Source of the DNA: Isoperla grammatica
Lineage: Eukaryota; Arthropoda; Insecta; Plecoptera; Perlodidae
Length of the DNA: 64,000 nt
Assembly (NCBI GenBank): GCA_945910005.1
Contig: OX246748.1
Coordinates: 13,949,429-14,013,428, forward strand
Direction: 5' to 3'
Position 1 is the stretch's first letter. Every line of letters begins with the position of its first letter. This document shows positions 10,719 to 20,911 of the stretch, piece by piece. The notes beneath the pieces were generated by a model. The model did not search any database. It was not told the origin of the DNA and worked only from the letters and a program-made list of their open reading frames with translations. The position numbers and the translations under genes are program-made.

Positions 10719-11077
10719 TGGTGTTTAACGACGTACTCGACAGCTTAGATCATATGACGTCTTTTTAATTGATTATTTGGGCTTAACGTCTCAAATTTTT
10801 GCAACGAGGCTAATCGAGACAATGAGTGGGTGATATATGAAGATGAAATAGGGGGCTGTTTGGAGGAAAGGGGCAAGTAGGAGGGCAGGGTTGAAAGGGG
10901 AAGGGGGAGGAAAAGAGAGGGGGGAGGATGTGGACTGCATTTCGTCTGACTTCTCCTCCTCGACCTGTCCGGCTAGGGTGTCCCTACCAGAAGCATACGC
11001 TTCCCCCGGCATAGCTCTCGGGATCAACAAAGCACGCAAACCTGCCCACCACGATAAGGTAGCAGTCCCTGGGCAGG
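10719..11077 (-). repeat. Family C 3' tip and full-length Family A
   Basis: The C tip is at 10719-10765. A full A copy is at 10768-11077, ending ctgggcagg. Its minus strand holds an 82-codon open frame ending ISLVAKI. Confidence 0.75.
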
Positions 11078-11099
11078 GAGTTAGGTAAGGGGAGAATAT

Positions 11100-11520
11100 A
11101 TTAATAATGATAATAATTATAATATAATTTATAATGAATGTGCAATTTCACTTGTACACTAACGCTTGTCTCGTTGATTGAATTTGAATTTGAATTGATT
11201 GGGTTTAAGGGCGCTTCAACCAGTTAGGTCATTTTGCGCCACCAAGATAGTGTTTTGCAAGCTAAGTAATTAAGTAAGTAGTAATTATGTTTATATTTAT
11301 ATGAGTTTAATTTATATTATTTTATATTTATAATTGGTTGTATATTTGGGCTTAACGTCTCATATTTTGCAACGAGGCTAATCGAGACAATTGAGTGGGT
11401 GAATTATGAAGATAATGGGGGGTGTTAAGAGGTAAAGGGCCAGTGGGAGGGCGGGGAGGAAAGGGGAAAAGGGAGGAAAATGGAGTGGGGAGGATGTGGA
11501 CTGCATTTCGTCTGACTTCT
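11100..11520. repeat. Left edge of the module array, with Family B and A insertions
   Basis: 11100-11180 matches the intron part of the module array (ataatttataatgaatgtg, then cacttgtacactaacgctt). A Family B end (11183-11340) and a partial Family A copy (11342-11520) interrupt it. Confidence 0.6.
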
Positions 11521-11585
11521 CATGTTTAATTTATAATGAATGTGGGATTTCACTTGTACACTAACGCTTATCTCTTTGTTTGTAG

Positions 11586-11661
11586 GCGTTGTGGGGCCGT
11601 CGACGGCCTCGATGTCAACCCAACCCGCCGTCGCCTCCCCAGCCGCCAATGGCGCAGACTG
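11586..11661 (+). other. Exon-like module 1 (76 nt)
   Basis: It is preceded by a good acceptor (ttgtttgtag, ending 11585) and followed by a canonical donor (gtatgt at 11662). With acceptor phase 1 the frame is open and gives VVGPSTASMSTQPAVASPAA and NGAD. It is Ala/Pro/Ser/Thr-rich. No protein family is recognised. Confidence 0.4.
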
Positions 11662-12240
11662 GTATGTAAACAAATATAATGATATTACTATTATTATAAT
11701 TATAATATAATTTATAATGAATGTGGAATTTCACTTGTACACTAACGCTTGTCTCGTTGTTTGTATATATTAATTGTATATATTAATTTATAATGAATGT
11801 GGAATTTCACTTGTACACTAACGCTTGTCTCGTTGTTTGTATATATTAATTGTATATATTAATTTATAATGAATGTGGAATTTCACTTGTACACTAACGC
11901 TTGTCTCGTTGTTTGTATATATTAATTGTATATATTAATTTATAATGAATGTGGAATTTCACTTGTACACTAACGCTTATCTCGTTGTTTGTAGGCGTTG
12001 TGGGGCCGTCGACGGCCTCGATGGCAACACAACCCGCCGTCGCCTCCCCTGCCGCCAATGGCACAGACTGTTATGTAAACAAATATAATGATATTATTAT
12101 TATTATAATTATAATATAATTTATAATGAATGTGGAATTTCACTTGTACACTAACGCTTGTCTCGTTGTTTGTATATATTAATTGTATATATTAATTTAT
12201 AATGAATGTGGAATTTCACTTGTAGGCTACACTAACGATG
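11662..12240. repeat. Intron-derived 77-bp satellite and module 2 (11995-12070)
   Basis: The unit ttgtatatattaattg, aatttataatgaatgtgg, cacttgtacactaacgctt, gtctcg repeats three to four times. It is the 3' part of the module intron, without the exon. Module 2 (76 nt) has an acceptor, but its donor reads ctgttatgt in place of ctggtatgt, so the GT is displaced. Confidence 0.65.
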
Positions 12241-12489
12241 ATATTTGGGCTTAACGTCTTATATTTTTGCAACTAGGCTAATCAAGACGATGAGTGGGTG
12301 ATAATGAAGATGAAATTGGGGAATCTTTAGGGGATTGGGGTGTGGACTGCACTTCGTCTGACTTCTCCTCCTCGACCAGTCCGGCTAGGGTGGCCCTACC
12401 AGAAGCATACGCTTCCGCCGGCATAGCTCTAGGAATCATTAAAGCACGCAAACCTGCCCACCGCGATAAGGTAGCAGTCCATGGGCAGG
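12238..12489 (-). repeat. Family A inserted in the satellite
   Basis: The insertion interrupts actaacgcttgtctcg. Left of it the satellite reads actaacg and right of it gtctcgttg, so about 3 bp of target (ctt) are missing and no duplication is visible. The copy's middle is deleted (gggaatctttaggggattgg). Confidence 0.7.
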
Positions 12490-12802
12490 TCTCGTTGTTT
12501 GTATATATTAATTGTATATATTAATTTATAATGAATGTGGAATTTCACTTGTACACTAACGCTTGTCTCGTTGTTTGTATATATTAATTGTATATATCAA
12601 TTTATAATGAATGTGGAATTTCACTTGTACACTAACGCTTGTCTCGTTGTTTGTATTTATTAATTGTATATATTAATTTATAATGAATGTGGAATTTCAC
12701 TTGTACACTTACGCTTGTCTCGTTGTTTGTATATATTAATTTGTATATATTAATTTATAATGAATGTGGAATTTCACTTGTACACTAACGCTTGTCTCGT
12801 TG
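12490..12802. repeat. 77-bp satellite, four units
   Basis: Same intron-derived unit as at 11740-12240. It ends at the 13-bp target duplication of the next insertion (gcttgtctcgttg, 12790-12802). Confidence 0.75.
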
Positions 12803-13110
12803 ATTTGATTATTTGGGCTTAACGTCTCATATTTTTGCAACGAGGCTAATCGAGACAATGAGTGGGTGATATATGAAGATTAAATATGGGGCTGTTTGGA
12901 GGAAAAGGGCAAGGAGGAGGGAGCATGAGGAAAGGGGAAAGGGGAGGAAAGGGGATTGGGGTGTGGACTGCACTTCGTCTGACTTCTCCTCCTCGACCAG
13001 TCCGGCTAGGGTGGCCCTACCAGAAGCATACGCTTCCGCCGGCGTAGCTCTCGGGATCAACAAAGCACGCAAACCTGCCCACCACGATAAGGTAGCAGTC
13101 CCTAGGCAGG
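12803..13110 (-). repeat. Full-length Family A with 13-bp target-site duplication
   Basis: gcttgtctcgttg is present on both sides (12790-12802 and 13111-13123). The 308-bp insert runs from atttgattatttgggc to cctaggcagg. The host is a 77-bp tandem repeat, so the uninterrupted unit gives the empty site directly. Confidence 0.8.
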
Positions 13111-13206
13111 GCTTGTCTCGTTGTTTGTATATATTAATTGTACATATTAATTTATAATGAATGTGGAATTTCACTTGTACACTAACGCTTGTCTCGTAGT
13201 TTGTAG

Positions 13207-13295
13207 GCGTTGCGGGGCCGATGACGACCACTAAGCCGACTCAACCCGCCGCCGCCTCCCCAGCCGCCAATGGAAGCCGCCAATGGCGCAGACTG
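13207..13295 (+). other. Exon-like module 3 (89 nt)
   Basis: Acceptor tttgtag, donor gtatgt. It carries a 13-bp internal duplication (ggaagccgccaat) relative to the other modules and reads VAGPMTTTKPTQPAAASPAA onward in phase 1. Its exit phase does not fit the open frame of the next exon (13397). Confidence 0.4.
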
Positions 13296-13396
13296 GTATG
13301 TAAACAAATACTTAATCAAAATTTGCTGGTATTAGACAACACCATTTCTACATAATAAATGGATAAATAAATCAATAAATTAAGTATTCTTTTTAG

Positions 13397-13831
13397 AAGA
13401 TGGAAGGAAGTGGACAAGTACGATGATTCCAATTCAAAAGGGTTCAGAAGAGGAAAAGGGAAGGGAAGTAACGTCATTTAGACTCCTTTTATACACCTGG
13501 TCGAGTCACCCTAGACAATGTTCGATAATTGTGGTTGTTTTACAACCTCCATACGATCCAGTGCAGCTATTGGAAAACACCGTAAGTTACTATTATGTAT
13601 GGGTTTTAGTTACCACAATTTGTCATACAGTATTTGTATGCGTGCATGATCAGGACGAATCTCTACAAACAAAACAACCAAGAAACACAATTGATTGCTA
13701 CCGTGGAGAACGAAGAAGCCCTGTATAAGTATGACGCAAGTATGCAAACAGTGCAAGTGAACCAAATACTTGTTTGGAAAGGAGTTGCAACTATAGTTGG
13801 AGGCAAAATAACTACCACGGGTTTACTTTAA
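13397..13831 (+). other. Candidate terminal exon pair, copy 1
   Basis: Exon A (13397-13581) follows a ttttag acceptor and ends at a GTAAGT donor (13582). A 49-nt intron ends in tcatacag, and exon B (13631-13831) runs to TAA. In acceptor phase 1 exon A is open throughout (…GRKWTSTMIPIQKGSEEEKG… to …VQLLENT). It joins in phase 0 to exon B, YLYACMIRTNLYKQNNQETQ onward, ending ITTTGLL. Part of exon A resembles a Family C 5' end (cacctggtcgagtcaccctaga), so it may be exonised repeat. No homologue is recognised. The paralogue at 16144-16558 supports exon B as coding. Confidence 0.4.
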
Positions 13832-14035
13832 TGTGATTGTTTAATTGACATAGGGGCTTTGATTGTGTTTGATCGACTGACATCTCTTTGTTGAAGTTCT
13901 TTGTAATTCATTGTGTTTTATTCTTTGTTTTTATTATTCACTTGGTAATTCCTTCTTCTCTGGTGAGATCTAGTTTTTAATCATTAAAAATGAAGTAATG
14001 ATAACAGGTTTGTGTTTCGATTCGTCTGATTTACA
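13832..14035. other. 3' flank of the candidate terminal exon, duplicated
   Basis: AT-rich sequence (gtttgatcgactgacatctc, then ctctggtgagatctag) that recurs at 16565-16737. It is part of a segment of about 0.75 kb duplicated at an offset near 2.75 kb. Confidence 0.7.
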
Positions 14036-14518
14036 GATTGATTGATATTTGGGCTTAACGTCTCATATTTTTGCAACGAGGCTAATCGAGACAATGAGTG
14101 AGTGAAATATGAAGATGAAATATGGGGCTATTTGGAGGAAAGGGGCAAGTAGGAGGGAGCGTGAGGAAAGGGGAAAGGGGAGGAAAGGGAAATATAGATT
14201 GTTTGATAGATATATATTTGGGCTTAACGTCTCATATTTTTGCAACGAGGCTAATCGAGACAATGAGTGGGTGATATATGAAGATGAACCAGGGGGGTGT
14301 TTGGAGGAAAGGGTCAAGTAGGAGGTCGGGGAAGAAAAGGGAAAGGGAGGAAACAGGAGTGGGGAGAATGTGGACTGCATTTCGTCTGACTTCTCCTCCT
14401 CAACCTGTCCGATTGATATTTGGGCTTAACGTCTCATATTTTTGCAACGTGGCTAATGGAGACAATGATTGGGTGAAATATGAAGATGAAATAGGGGGAT
14501 GTTTGGGGAAAGGGGCGG
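14036..14518 (-). repeat. Three Family A copies
   Basis: 14036-14208, 14209-14410 and 14411-14518, all truncated and all in the usual orientation. Confidence 0.75.
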
Positions 14519-14910
14519 TATGTAAACAAATATAATGAAGTTATTATTATTATTATAATAATGAATTTGGAGTTTCACTTGTACACTAGCGCTTGTCTCG
14601 TTGTTTGTATATATTAATGGTACATATTAATTTATAATGAATGTGGAATTTCACTTGTACGCACTAACGCTTGTCTCGTTGTTTGTATATATATATATAT
14701 TAATTGTATATATTAATTTATGATTGATTGATATTTGGGCTTAACGTCTCCTATTTCTGCAACGAGGCTAATCGAGACAATGAGTGGGTGATATATGAAG
14801 ATGAAATATGGGGCTGTTTGGAGGAAAGGGGCAAGTAGGAGGGAGCGTGAGGAAAGGGGAAAGGGGAGGAAAGGGGATTGGGGTGTGGACTGCACTTCGT
14901 CTGACTTCTC
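14519..14910. repeat. Array fragment (14519-14721) and Family A (14722-14910)
   Basis: The array fragment starts with a module donor (ggtatgtaaacaaatataat) without its exon and continues as intron satellite. The A copy ends in gtctgacttctc. Confidence 0.65.
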
Positions 14911-15040
14911 TACCTAATGTAAAATGTGTTTCTTCATAAAAAAGACAGTTTTTTGAAATTATTATCTATTCCTTTATTAGCATAGCCCAGTACACCACTT
15001 TGGTGTAATGTAATTTGAAATGTTTGTGACTTGCCCACAG

Positions 15041-15198
15041 AAAAGCGGAAGAGGAATAACCGCGGCGGTCGGCGGAAGAGGAATAACCGCGGCGGTCGGC
15101 GCCAGAGGTGTCGGCGGCAGCAGGGCGGAATTACGCACCACATGCGGGACGTGGTGTTTAACATATCAAACTGCAAAAATGTTAATTTACCAATGGCA
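15041..15198 (+). CDS. Arg-rich exon, copy 1 (partial gene)
   Basis: An acceptor (gacttgcccacag, ending 15040) leads into an open frame: KRKRNNRGGRRKRNNRGGRR, then QRCRRQQGGITHHMRD and VVFNISNCKNVNLP. Relative to the copy at 40835 it has a 27-bp in-frame duplication (nine codons, KRNNRGGRR). Along the shared part I count six third-position synonymous differences (AGG/AGA, GTG/GTT, ATA/ATT, TCA/TCT, AAC/AAT, TGC/TGT) and two replacements (Q/H, I/T). That pattern indicates past protein-level selection. The stop of copy 2 is lost by a small insertion after VNLP, so the frame runs into array sequence. The basic N-half resembles a nuclear-localisation or nucleic-acid-binding tail. Function and family are unknown, and the upstream exons are not identified. 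Confidence 0.55.
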
Positions 15199-15207
15199 AA
15201 TAAAAAA

Positions 15208-15269
15208 AACAATGAATGTGGAATTTCACTTGTACACTAACATGCTAACGCTTATCTCGTTGTTTGTAG
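15208..15269. repeat. Module-array intron sequence joined to the Arg-rich exon
   Basis: caatgaatgtggaatttcac onward is the 3' part of the module intron, with a short catgctaacg duplication. It leads straight into module 4. Confidence 0.65.
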
Positions 15270-16042
15270 GCGTTGCGGGGCCGTCGACGGCCATTATGCC
15301 TTCCAACCCGCCACAGCTTCCCCTGCCGCCAATGGCGCTGACTGGTATGTAAACAAATATAATGATATTATTATAATTAGAATATAATTTATAATGGATG
15401 TGGAATTTCACTTGTACACTAACGCTTGTCTCGTTGTTTGTAGGCGTTGCGGGGCCGTCGACGGCCATTATGCCTTCCAACCCGCCACAGCTTCCCCTGC
15501 CGCCAATGGCGCTGACTGGTATGTAAACAAATATAATGATATTATTATAATTAGAATATAATTTATAATGGATGTGGAATTTCACTTGTACACTAACGCT
15601 TGTCTCGTTGTTTGTAGGCGTTGCGGGGCCGTCGACGGCCTTTATGCCAACCCAACCCGCCGCCGCCTCCCCAGTCGCCATGGCACTGACTGGTATGTTA
15701 ACAAATATAATGATATTATTATAATTAGAATATAATTTATAATGGATGTGAAATTTCACTTGTACACTAACGCTTGTCTCGTTGTTTGTAGGCGTTGCGG
15801 GGCCGTCGACGGCCTTTATGCCAACCCAACCCGCCGCAGCTTCCCCTGCCGCCAATGGCGCTGACTGGTATGTAAACAAATATAATGATATTATTATAAT
15901 AAGAATATAATTTATAATGGATGTGGAATTTCACTTGTACACTAACGCTTGTCTCTTTGTTTGTAGGCGTTGCGGGGCCGTCGACGGCCTTTATGCCAAC
16001 CCAACCCGCCGCCGCCACCCCAGTCGCCAATGGCGCTGACTG
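15270..16042 (+). repeat. Regular array of exon-like modules 4-8
   Basis: Five modules lie at 15270-15344, 15444-15518, 15618-15692, 15792-15867 and 15967-16042. Their lengths are 75, 75, 75, 76 and 76 nt, separated by four introns of exactly 99 nt. Every intron starts gtatgt and ends tttgtag. In phase 1 the modules read GVAGPSTA followed by either IMPSNPPQLPLPPMALT or FMPTQPAAASP and so on: Pro/Ala/Ser/Thr-rich, without charged residues except at the end. The 75-nt modules are phase-symmetric and could be strung together. The 76-nt modules are not, so if real they would have to be used one at a time. The minus-strand 217-codon frame over this block exists only because the 174-bp period is a multiple of three. 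Confidence 0.6.
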
Positions 16043-16143
16043 GTATGTAAACAAATAGTCAAAATTTGCTGGTATTAGACAACACCATTTCTACATAATA
16101 AATGGATAAATAAATAAATAAATTAATTAAGTCTTTTATTTAG

Positions 16144-16558
16144 AAGATGGAAGGAAGTGGACAAGTCCGATGATTCAAATTCAATAGGGTTCAGAAGAGG
16201 AAAGAAGAAGGGAAGTAACGTCATTTAGACGCCTTTTTTACCTGCACCTGGTCGAGTCACCCTAGACAATGTTCGATAATTGTGGTTGTTTTCCAACCTC
16301 CATACGATCCAGGTCAGCTATTGGAAAACACCGTAAGTCACTATTATGTATGGGTTTTAGTTACCACAATTTGTCATACAGTATTTGTATGCGTGCATGA
16401 TCAGGAAGAATCTCTACAAACAAAACAACCAAGAAACACTATTAATTGCTGCTGTAGAGAACGAAGAAGCAAGTATGCAAACAGTGCAAGTGAACCAAAT
16501 ACTTGCTTGGACGGCAGTTGCAACTATAGTTGAAGGCAAAATAACTACCACGGGCTAA
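16144..16558 (+). pseudogene. Candidate terminal exon pair, copy 2 (exon A broken)
   Basis: It is paralogous to 13397-13831. Exon A (16144-about 16331) has an in-frame TAG (IQIQ then stop) in the phase that is open in copy 1. Exon B (16382-16558) is intact: YLYACMIRKNLYKQNNQETL, then LIAAVENEEASMQTVQVNQI, ending ITTTG. Compared with copy 1 it lacks exactly 18 nt (six codons). The frame-preserving indel hints that exon B was under selection when the copies diverged. Confidence 0.4.
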
Positions 16559-16737
16559 CTTTTGATTGTGTTTGATCGACTGACATCTCTTTGTTGAAGT
16601 TCTTTGTAATTCATTGTGTTTTATTCTTTGTTTTTATTATCTACTTGGTTTTTCCTTCTTCTCTGGTGAGATCTAGTTTTTAATCATTAAAAATGAAGTA
16701 ATGATAACAGGTTTGTGTTTCGATTCGTCTGATATAC
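16559..16737. other. Duplicated 3' flank (copy of 13850-14035)
   Basis: Same AT-rich flank as in copy 1, ending at cgtctgatatacagattgat, where a Family A copy begins in both duplicates. Confidence 0.7.
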
Positions 16738-17505
16738 AGATTGATTGATACTTGGGCTCAACTTCTCATATTTTTGCATCTTGGCTAATGGAGACGATTG
16801 ATTTATTGATAGATAGATATTTCGGCTTAATGTCTCATATTTTTGCAACTTGGCTAATCGAGACGATTGATTGATTGATATTTGGGCTTAATATTTGATT
16901 ATTTGGGCTTAACGTCTCATATTTTTGCAACGAGGCTAATCGAGACAATGAGTGGGTGATACATGAAGATGAAATAGGGGGCTGTTTGGAGGAAAGGGGC
17001 CAATAGGAGGGCGGGGGTGGAAAGAAGAAGGTGGAGGAAAGGGGCTTGGGGTGTGAACTGCACTTCGTCTGACTTCTCCTCCTCGACCAGTCCGGCTAGG
17101 GTGGCCCTACCAGAAGCATACGCTTCCGCCGGCATAGCTCTAGGAATCATTAAAGCACGCAAACCTGCCCACCGCGATAAGGTAGCAGTCCATGGGCAGG
17201 AATATTTGGGCTTAACGTCTCATATTTTGGCAACGAGGCTAATCGAGACAATGAGTGGGTGAAATATGAAGATGAAATATGGAAATTTATGATTGATTAT
17301 TTGGGCTTAACGTCTCATATTTTTGCAACGAGGCTAGTCGAGACAATGAGTGGGTGATATATGAAGATGATGAGTGGATGAAATATGAAGATGAAATATG
17401 GGGCTGTTTGGAGAAATGGGGCAAGTAGGAGGGCTGGAAGGAAAGGTGATGTGGAGAAAAGGGAGTGGAGAGGATGTGGACTGCATTTCGTCTGACTTCT
17501 CCTAC
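16738..17505 (-). repeat. Family A cluster
   Basis: Copies lie at 16738-16797, 16798-16872, 16873-16893 (tip only), 16894-17200 (full, ends catgggcagg), 17201-17285 and 17289-17505. Confidence 0.8.
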
Positions 17506-17767
17506 GAAAGGGACAACTAGGATTATACAAATAGAAGAAAAAATACTCAAAATATTGGAAGAGAAGACAGGGTATTTTAGTCCCCCACTGAAATACAGTC
17601 TTGTTACTGAGTTGGTAGACTCTATAAATAAGAATTTATTTAGTTAGTTATTTATTTATTTACGTATTCATGTATTTATTTGTTTAGTTATTTACTCTTA
17701 TTTCGTCGTCTTTTACGATTGGCAGAGTCACCCGGGGCCAGACGGGGAGACTTCGGAGGAGGTTGGA
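17506..17767. other. Unassigned, with a Family C 5' end
   Basis: 17700-17745 (tttcgtcgtcttttacgattggcag, then gtcacccggggccagac) is C-type. (TTTA)n-like sequence lies at 17640-17700. No gene seen. Confidence 0.4.
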
Positions 17768-17905
17768 GGATTGATTGCTTGATTGATTGATTGATTGATT
17801 GATTAATGGGGCTTTACGTCTCATATTTATGCAACGATGGCTAATCGAGACGATGAGAGGGTGATATTTGGGCTTAACGTCTCATATTTTTGCAACGAGG
17901 CTAAG
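17768..17905 (-). repeat. Two Family A 3' ends
   Basis: The first (17768-17868) has the aatggggctttacgtctcat tip and a (GATT)n tail. The second (17869-17905) is only about 37 bp long. Confidence 0.7.
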
Positions 17906-18118
17906 AGACAAGTACAAGGACAGCACTGTGTGTTTACACGGCTGACAAGTGCCTCTCTGGTGCGTGTTACCGCCGCGTGGCGCTGTTGTCGCTACTAATG
18001 GCGCACGCGTGACGTCACACCCTGCCACGTGACTAGGTCATGACACTCCGTGGTGCTCGTCTATTCCCGTGAAGCTAACCTCGACAGTGAACAGTGCGGG
18101 CGATGTAGACCTGGATTA
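17906..18118. promoter_or_regulatory. GC-rich island with CRE and E-box motifs
   Basis: A palindromic CRE, TGACGTCA, lies at 18010-18017, and CACGTG (E-box) at 18026-18031, in a non-repetitive GC-rich stretch between Family A copies. No transcript start can be assigned. Confidence 0.3.
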
Positions 18119-18900
18119 CTGATTGATTATTTGGGCTTAACGTCTCATATTTTTGATTGATATTTGGGCTTAACGTCTCATATTTTTGCAACGAGGCTAA
18201 TCGAGACAATGAGTGGGTGATATATGAAGATGAAATAGGGGGCTGTTTGGAGGAAAGGGGCCAATAGGAGGGCGGGGTGGATTAGATTATTTGGGCTTAA
18301 CGTCTCATATTTTTGCAACGAGGCTAATCAAGAAAGGGGAAGGGGGAGGAAAGGGGCTTTGGGTGTGGACTGCACTTGTATTGCTGTTAAACTTGACTTG
18401 ATTGATAGATTGATACTTGGGTTCACGTCCCATATTTCTGCAAATGGCTCATCGAGACGATGAATGGGTGAAATATGAAGATCGATTGATTTTGGGCTTA
18501 ACGTCTTATATTGAATACGAATATCTTTGGAGGAGGAGGGCGGGGAGGAAAAGAGGAAGGGGAGGTAAAGTAAAATGGGAGGAAAAAGAGGGATATTGAT
18601 TGATTGATCGATTAATATTTGGGCTTAACGTCTCATATTTTTGCAACGAGGCTAATCGAGACGATGAGTGGGTGAAATATGAATACGAAGATGTTTGGAG
18701 GTGGAGGGCGAGGAGGAAAAGTGGAAGAGGAGGTAAAGAAAAATTGGAGGAAAAAGAGGGATGTTGATTGATTGATTGATTGATTGATAGATTGATTAAT
18801 ATTTGTGCTTAACGATTCATTGATTGATTTATATTTGGGCTTTACGTCTCATATTTTTGCTGTTTGGCTAATCGAGACGATGAGTGGGTGATATGTTCAC
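18119..18900 (-). repeat. Family A cluster with a nested tip-only insertion
   Basis: Copies lie at 18119-18154, 18155-18375 (interrupted), 18400-18480, 18481-18596, 18597-18770 and 18820-18900. At 18281-18332 a 52-bp A tip sits inside another A copy. Removing it restores ggcggggtgg joined to aaaggggaag, the normal middle sequence. Confidence 0.7.
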
Positions 18901-18981
18901 TCTATAATTGATTATTGTTTAGTTGTGTGGGCAGTAAGACCATCTGCAGTGCAGATTATATTGTGCTGCAGAGTTTTTTAA

Positions 18982-19040
18982 AATTTGAATTTATTGGGTT
19001 TAAGGGCGCTTCAACCAGTTAGGTCATTTTGCGCCACGAA
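18982..19040 (-). repeat. Short Family B 3' end
   Basis: aatttgaatttattgggttt to ttttgcgccac, about 55-60 bp. It is directly followed by a plus-strand retrotransposon fragment. Confidence 0.65.
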
Positions 19041-19043
19041 GAT

Positions 19044-19450
19044 AAGAATAGACCATATATTAGATGAAGTTCCTTTCAGCCAAGATTTGCAGGACAATTT
19101 CTTGACAATTGATGAGGGAATGAAGTTTCATGTACTGATAAATACTTTTAAGATCTTGAAAGGTATGTATTTAGATGTTGTTCCATATATGTTTCATTTT
19201 GTTGAACGTACACGTCATTCCATATTAACGTTTACTATACCTGGTTCCTAAAATGAATTCCCAGTCGTTCCGCAGGTCATTCTTGTACCGCGGTGTACAT
19301 TTCTGGAATTTTCTTCCGCATGATCTTCGAAGTCAGTTTGAGAGATTGCGGCTCTTGGAATTTAAGAATAGAATCGAATCTTTAATTCTTAATCAGAAAG
19401 TTAAGCGTGTTTATATTGTTTTATTGTATAGTATTGTTTTATTGTACTAG
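19044..19450 (+). pseudogene. C-terminus of a non-LTR reverse-transcriptase ORF (CR1/Jockey-like), frameshifted
   Basis: The first frame (to about 19250) reads …DEGMKFHVLINTFKILKGMY and …HFVERTRHSILTFTIPGS. A second frame from 19253 reads QSFRRSFLYRGVHFWNFLPH and DLRSQFERLRLLEFKNRIES. The order (a YLP/HTR-type helix, then SFLYRGVxxWNxLPxxLR and LxxFKxxL) is the usual C-terminal tail after the RT domain in CR1/Jockey-like elements. A frameshift at about 19250 separates the two halves and the RT domain is missing, so this is dead. Its sense strand is plus, against the local trend. Confidence 0.6.
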
Positions 19451-19656
19451 ATTTTTGAGCTGTTTTAGATGATTGGTTTGTTGGTCAGGGGATCTTCATT
19501 CAGTTAAAGAATTTTCTTGATTCAGTTTGATCTCTACTTATTACATGATTTTCTCGGATCAAGATTTTCAAGACCATCAGATTTTCAAGATTTGAAGGGA
19601 CATATAAGGCGTGTGTGGCTTCCCGGGTTGCTTTTACGTGAAATTTTATTTTTCCA
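19451..19656. other. Possible 3' UTR of the preceding non-LTR fragment
   Basis: T-rich sequence with repeated attttcaag motifs. No gene seen. Confidence 0.3.
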
Positions 19657-20034
19657 ATGATTGATTGGTATTTGGGCTTAACGTCTTATATTTTTGCGAT
19701 TTGGCTTATCAAGACGATGAGTGGGTGATAATGAAGATGAAATTAAGGGCTCTTTGAAGGAAAGGGGCAAGTAGGAGGGCGCGTGAGGAAAGGGGAATAG
19801 GGAGGAAAGCCAAGATTGCAGTTTCTGATTTTTTGCAACCCTCATTTTTGTTTGAGCTGGGACCGTTAACAAATCGGTCTGATCTTTCTTTTTTTTCTTT
19901 TCTTTTTTGATTGATTGATATTTGGGCTTAGCGTCTCATATTGTTGCAACTTGGCTAAACGAGACGTTCATGTATAACACTTTCTGAACGTGTTGGTATT
20001 ATTATTATTATCTTTATCATTATTATCATTATCA

Positions 20035-20084
<50 letters not shown>

Positions 20085-20410
20085 TATTATTAATATTATT
20101 TGGTTTTAAAAAACCTTTTTTAATAAACAGGGTCATATAGATTGGCTTTGAGGAAGGGGACAACCGGACCAGTTGAACATTTTCTCGTCTCTTACTATCA
20201 ACAGGTTACATTTTGGGCCAAATTCTACCCCCAAACCCAGACGGAAAAGGACATACGGAAGTTTTATATTACTTTACTGTGCTCTTAATTAGTTGAAAAT
20301 AATTGATTGATATTTGGGTTTTACGTCCCATTGAATGATTGATATTTGGACTTAACGTCTCATATTTCTCATATTTTTGCAACTTGGCTAATCGAGACGA
20401 TCAGTGGCTG
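19657..20410 (-). repeat. Family A copies, (ATT)n run and C remnants
   Basis: A copies lie at 19657-19810, 19910-19965, 20301-20336 (tip only) and 20337-20405. An (ATT)n run with TCATT interruptions spans 19996-20100. A weak C 5' end is at 20185-20245. Confidence 0.65.
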
Positions 20411-20836
20411 GCCGAGTCCCCCTGGGCCTACTCTCTTCGGGCCCAGACGGGACTGGTATCTGTGAAAGTATTGCTCAGCAAGTATAGACCTTCTAGGCCC
20501 AGCCCAGTACAATCACGTCTCCGCCATCCATCACTCCTCGGCTGTCGGTCTCGGTCCGCGACCCCGACATCGGCGTCCTCATCTGGCGTAATCTCTGATC
20601 AGTCCCCCGAGCTGCGGCTCCTATCAATTACCGGCGGCGTCGCGACGCGGGCGGCGGCGTCGGGGGACGCAACTCAATCTAACTTGCTTGGGCGTCCGCG
20701 TCCCCTGGGGGCCTCGCAGCTAACTAAGACGCGCTCGCACGGGACAGATCACTCGGATCACTGTCTTCGTGTAGCCGATACAGACGTGATGTTGTATAAG
20801 AAGATAGAGAACGGGTGTGGCTTATTTACAATGTGA
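20411..20836. other. GC-rich stretch, possible CpG island
   Basis: 20480-20760 is rich in CG (ggcggcgtcgcgacgcgggc and neighbours). One open plus frame spans 20339-20836, but its product is low-complexity Ser/Arg/Pro, starts in a repeat, and matches no family I know. A CpG island is as likely as a gene. Confidence 0.3.
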
Positions 20837-20911
20837 TTTCTAGTTTCTTTTTGCTGTTCTTGCCAACCGCTAGATCATATGACGTTGTGGGAGGTTGGAG
20901 CAAAGGTGCAA

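Noticed and set aside
10248..10728. Poly-Ile and poly-Tyr open frames on both strands
   Set aside because: They are translations of the (ATT)n microsatellite and have no coding meaning.
15226..15879. 217-codon minus-strand frame with repeats GRGSCGGL and VSVQVKFHIHYKLYSNYNN
   Set aside because: It runs through exon-like cores and 99-nt introns alike. It exists because the array period (174) is a multiple of three.
20339..20836. 165-codon Ser/Arg/Pro-rich frame as a gene
   Set aside because: It starts inside a Family A tip, has low complexity, and lies in a CpG-rich stretch where stop codons are rare by composition.
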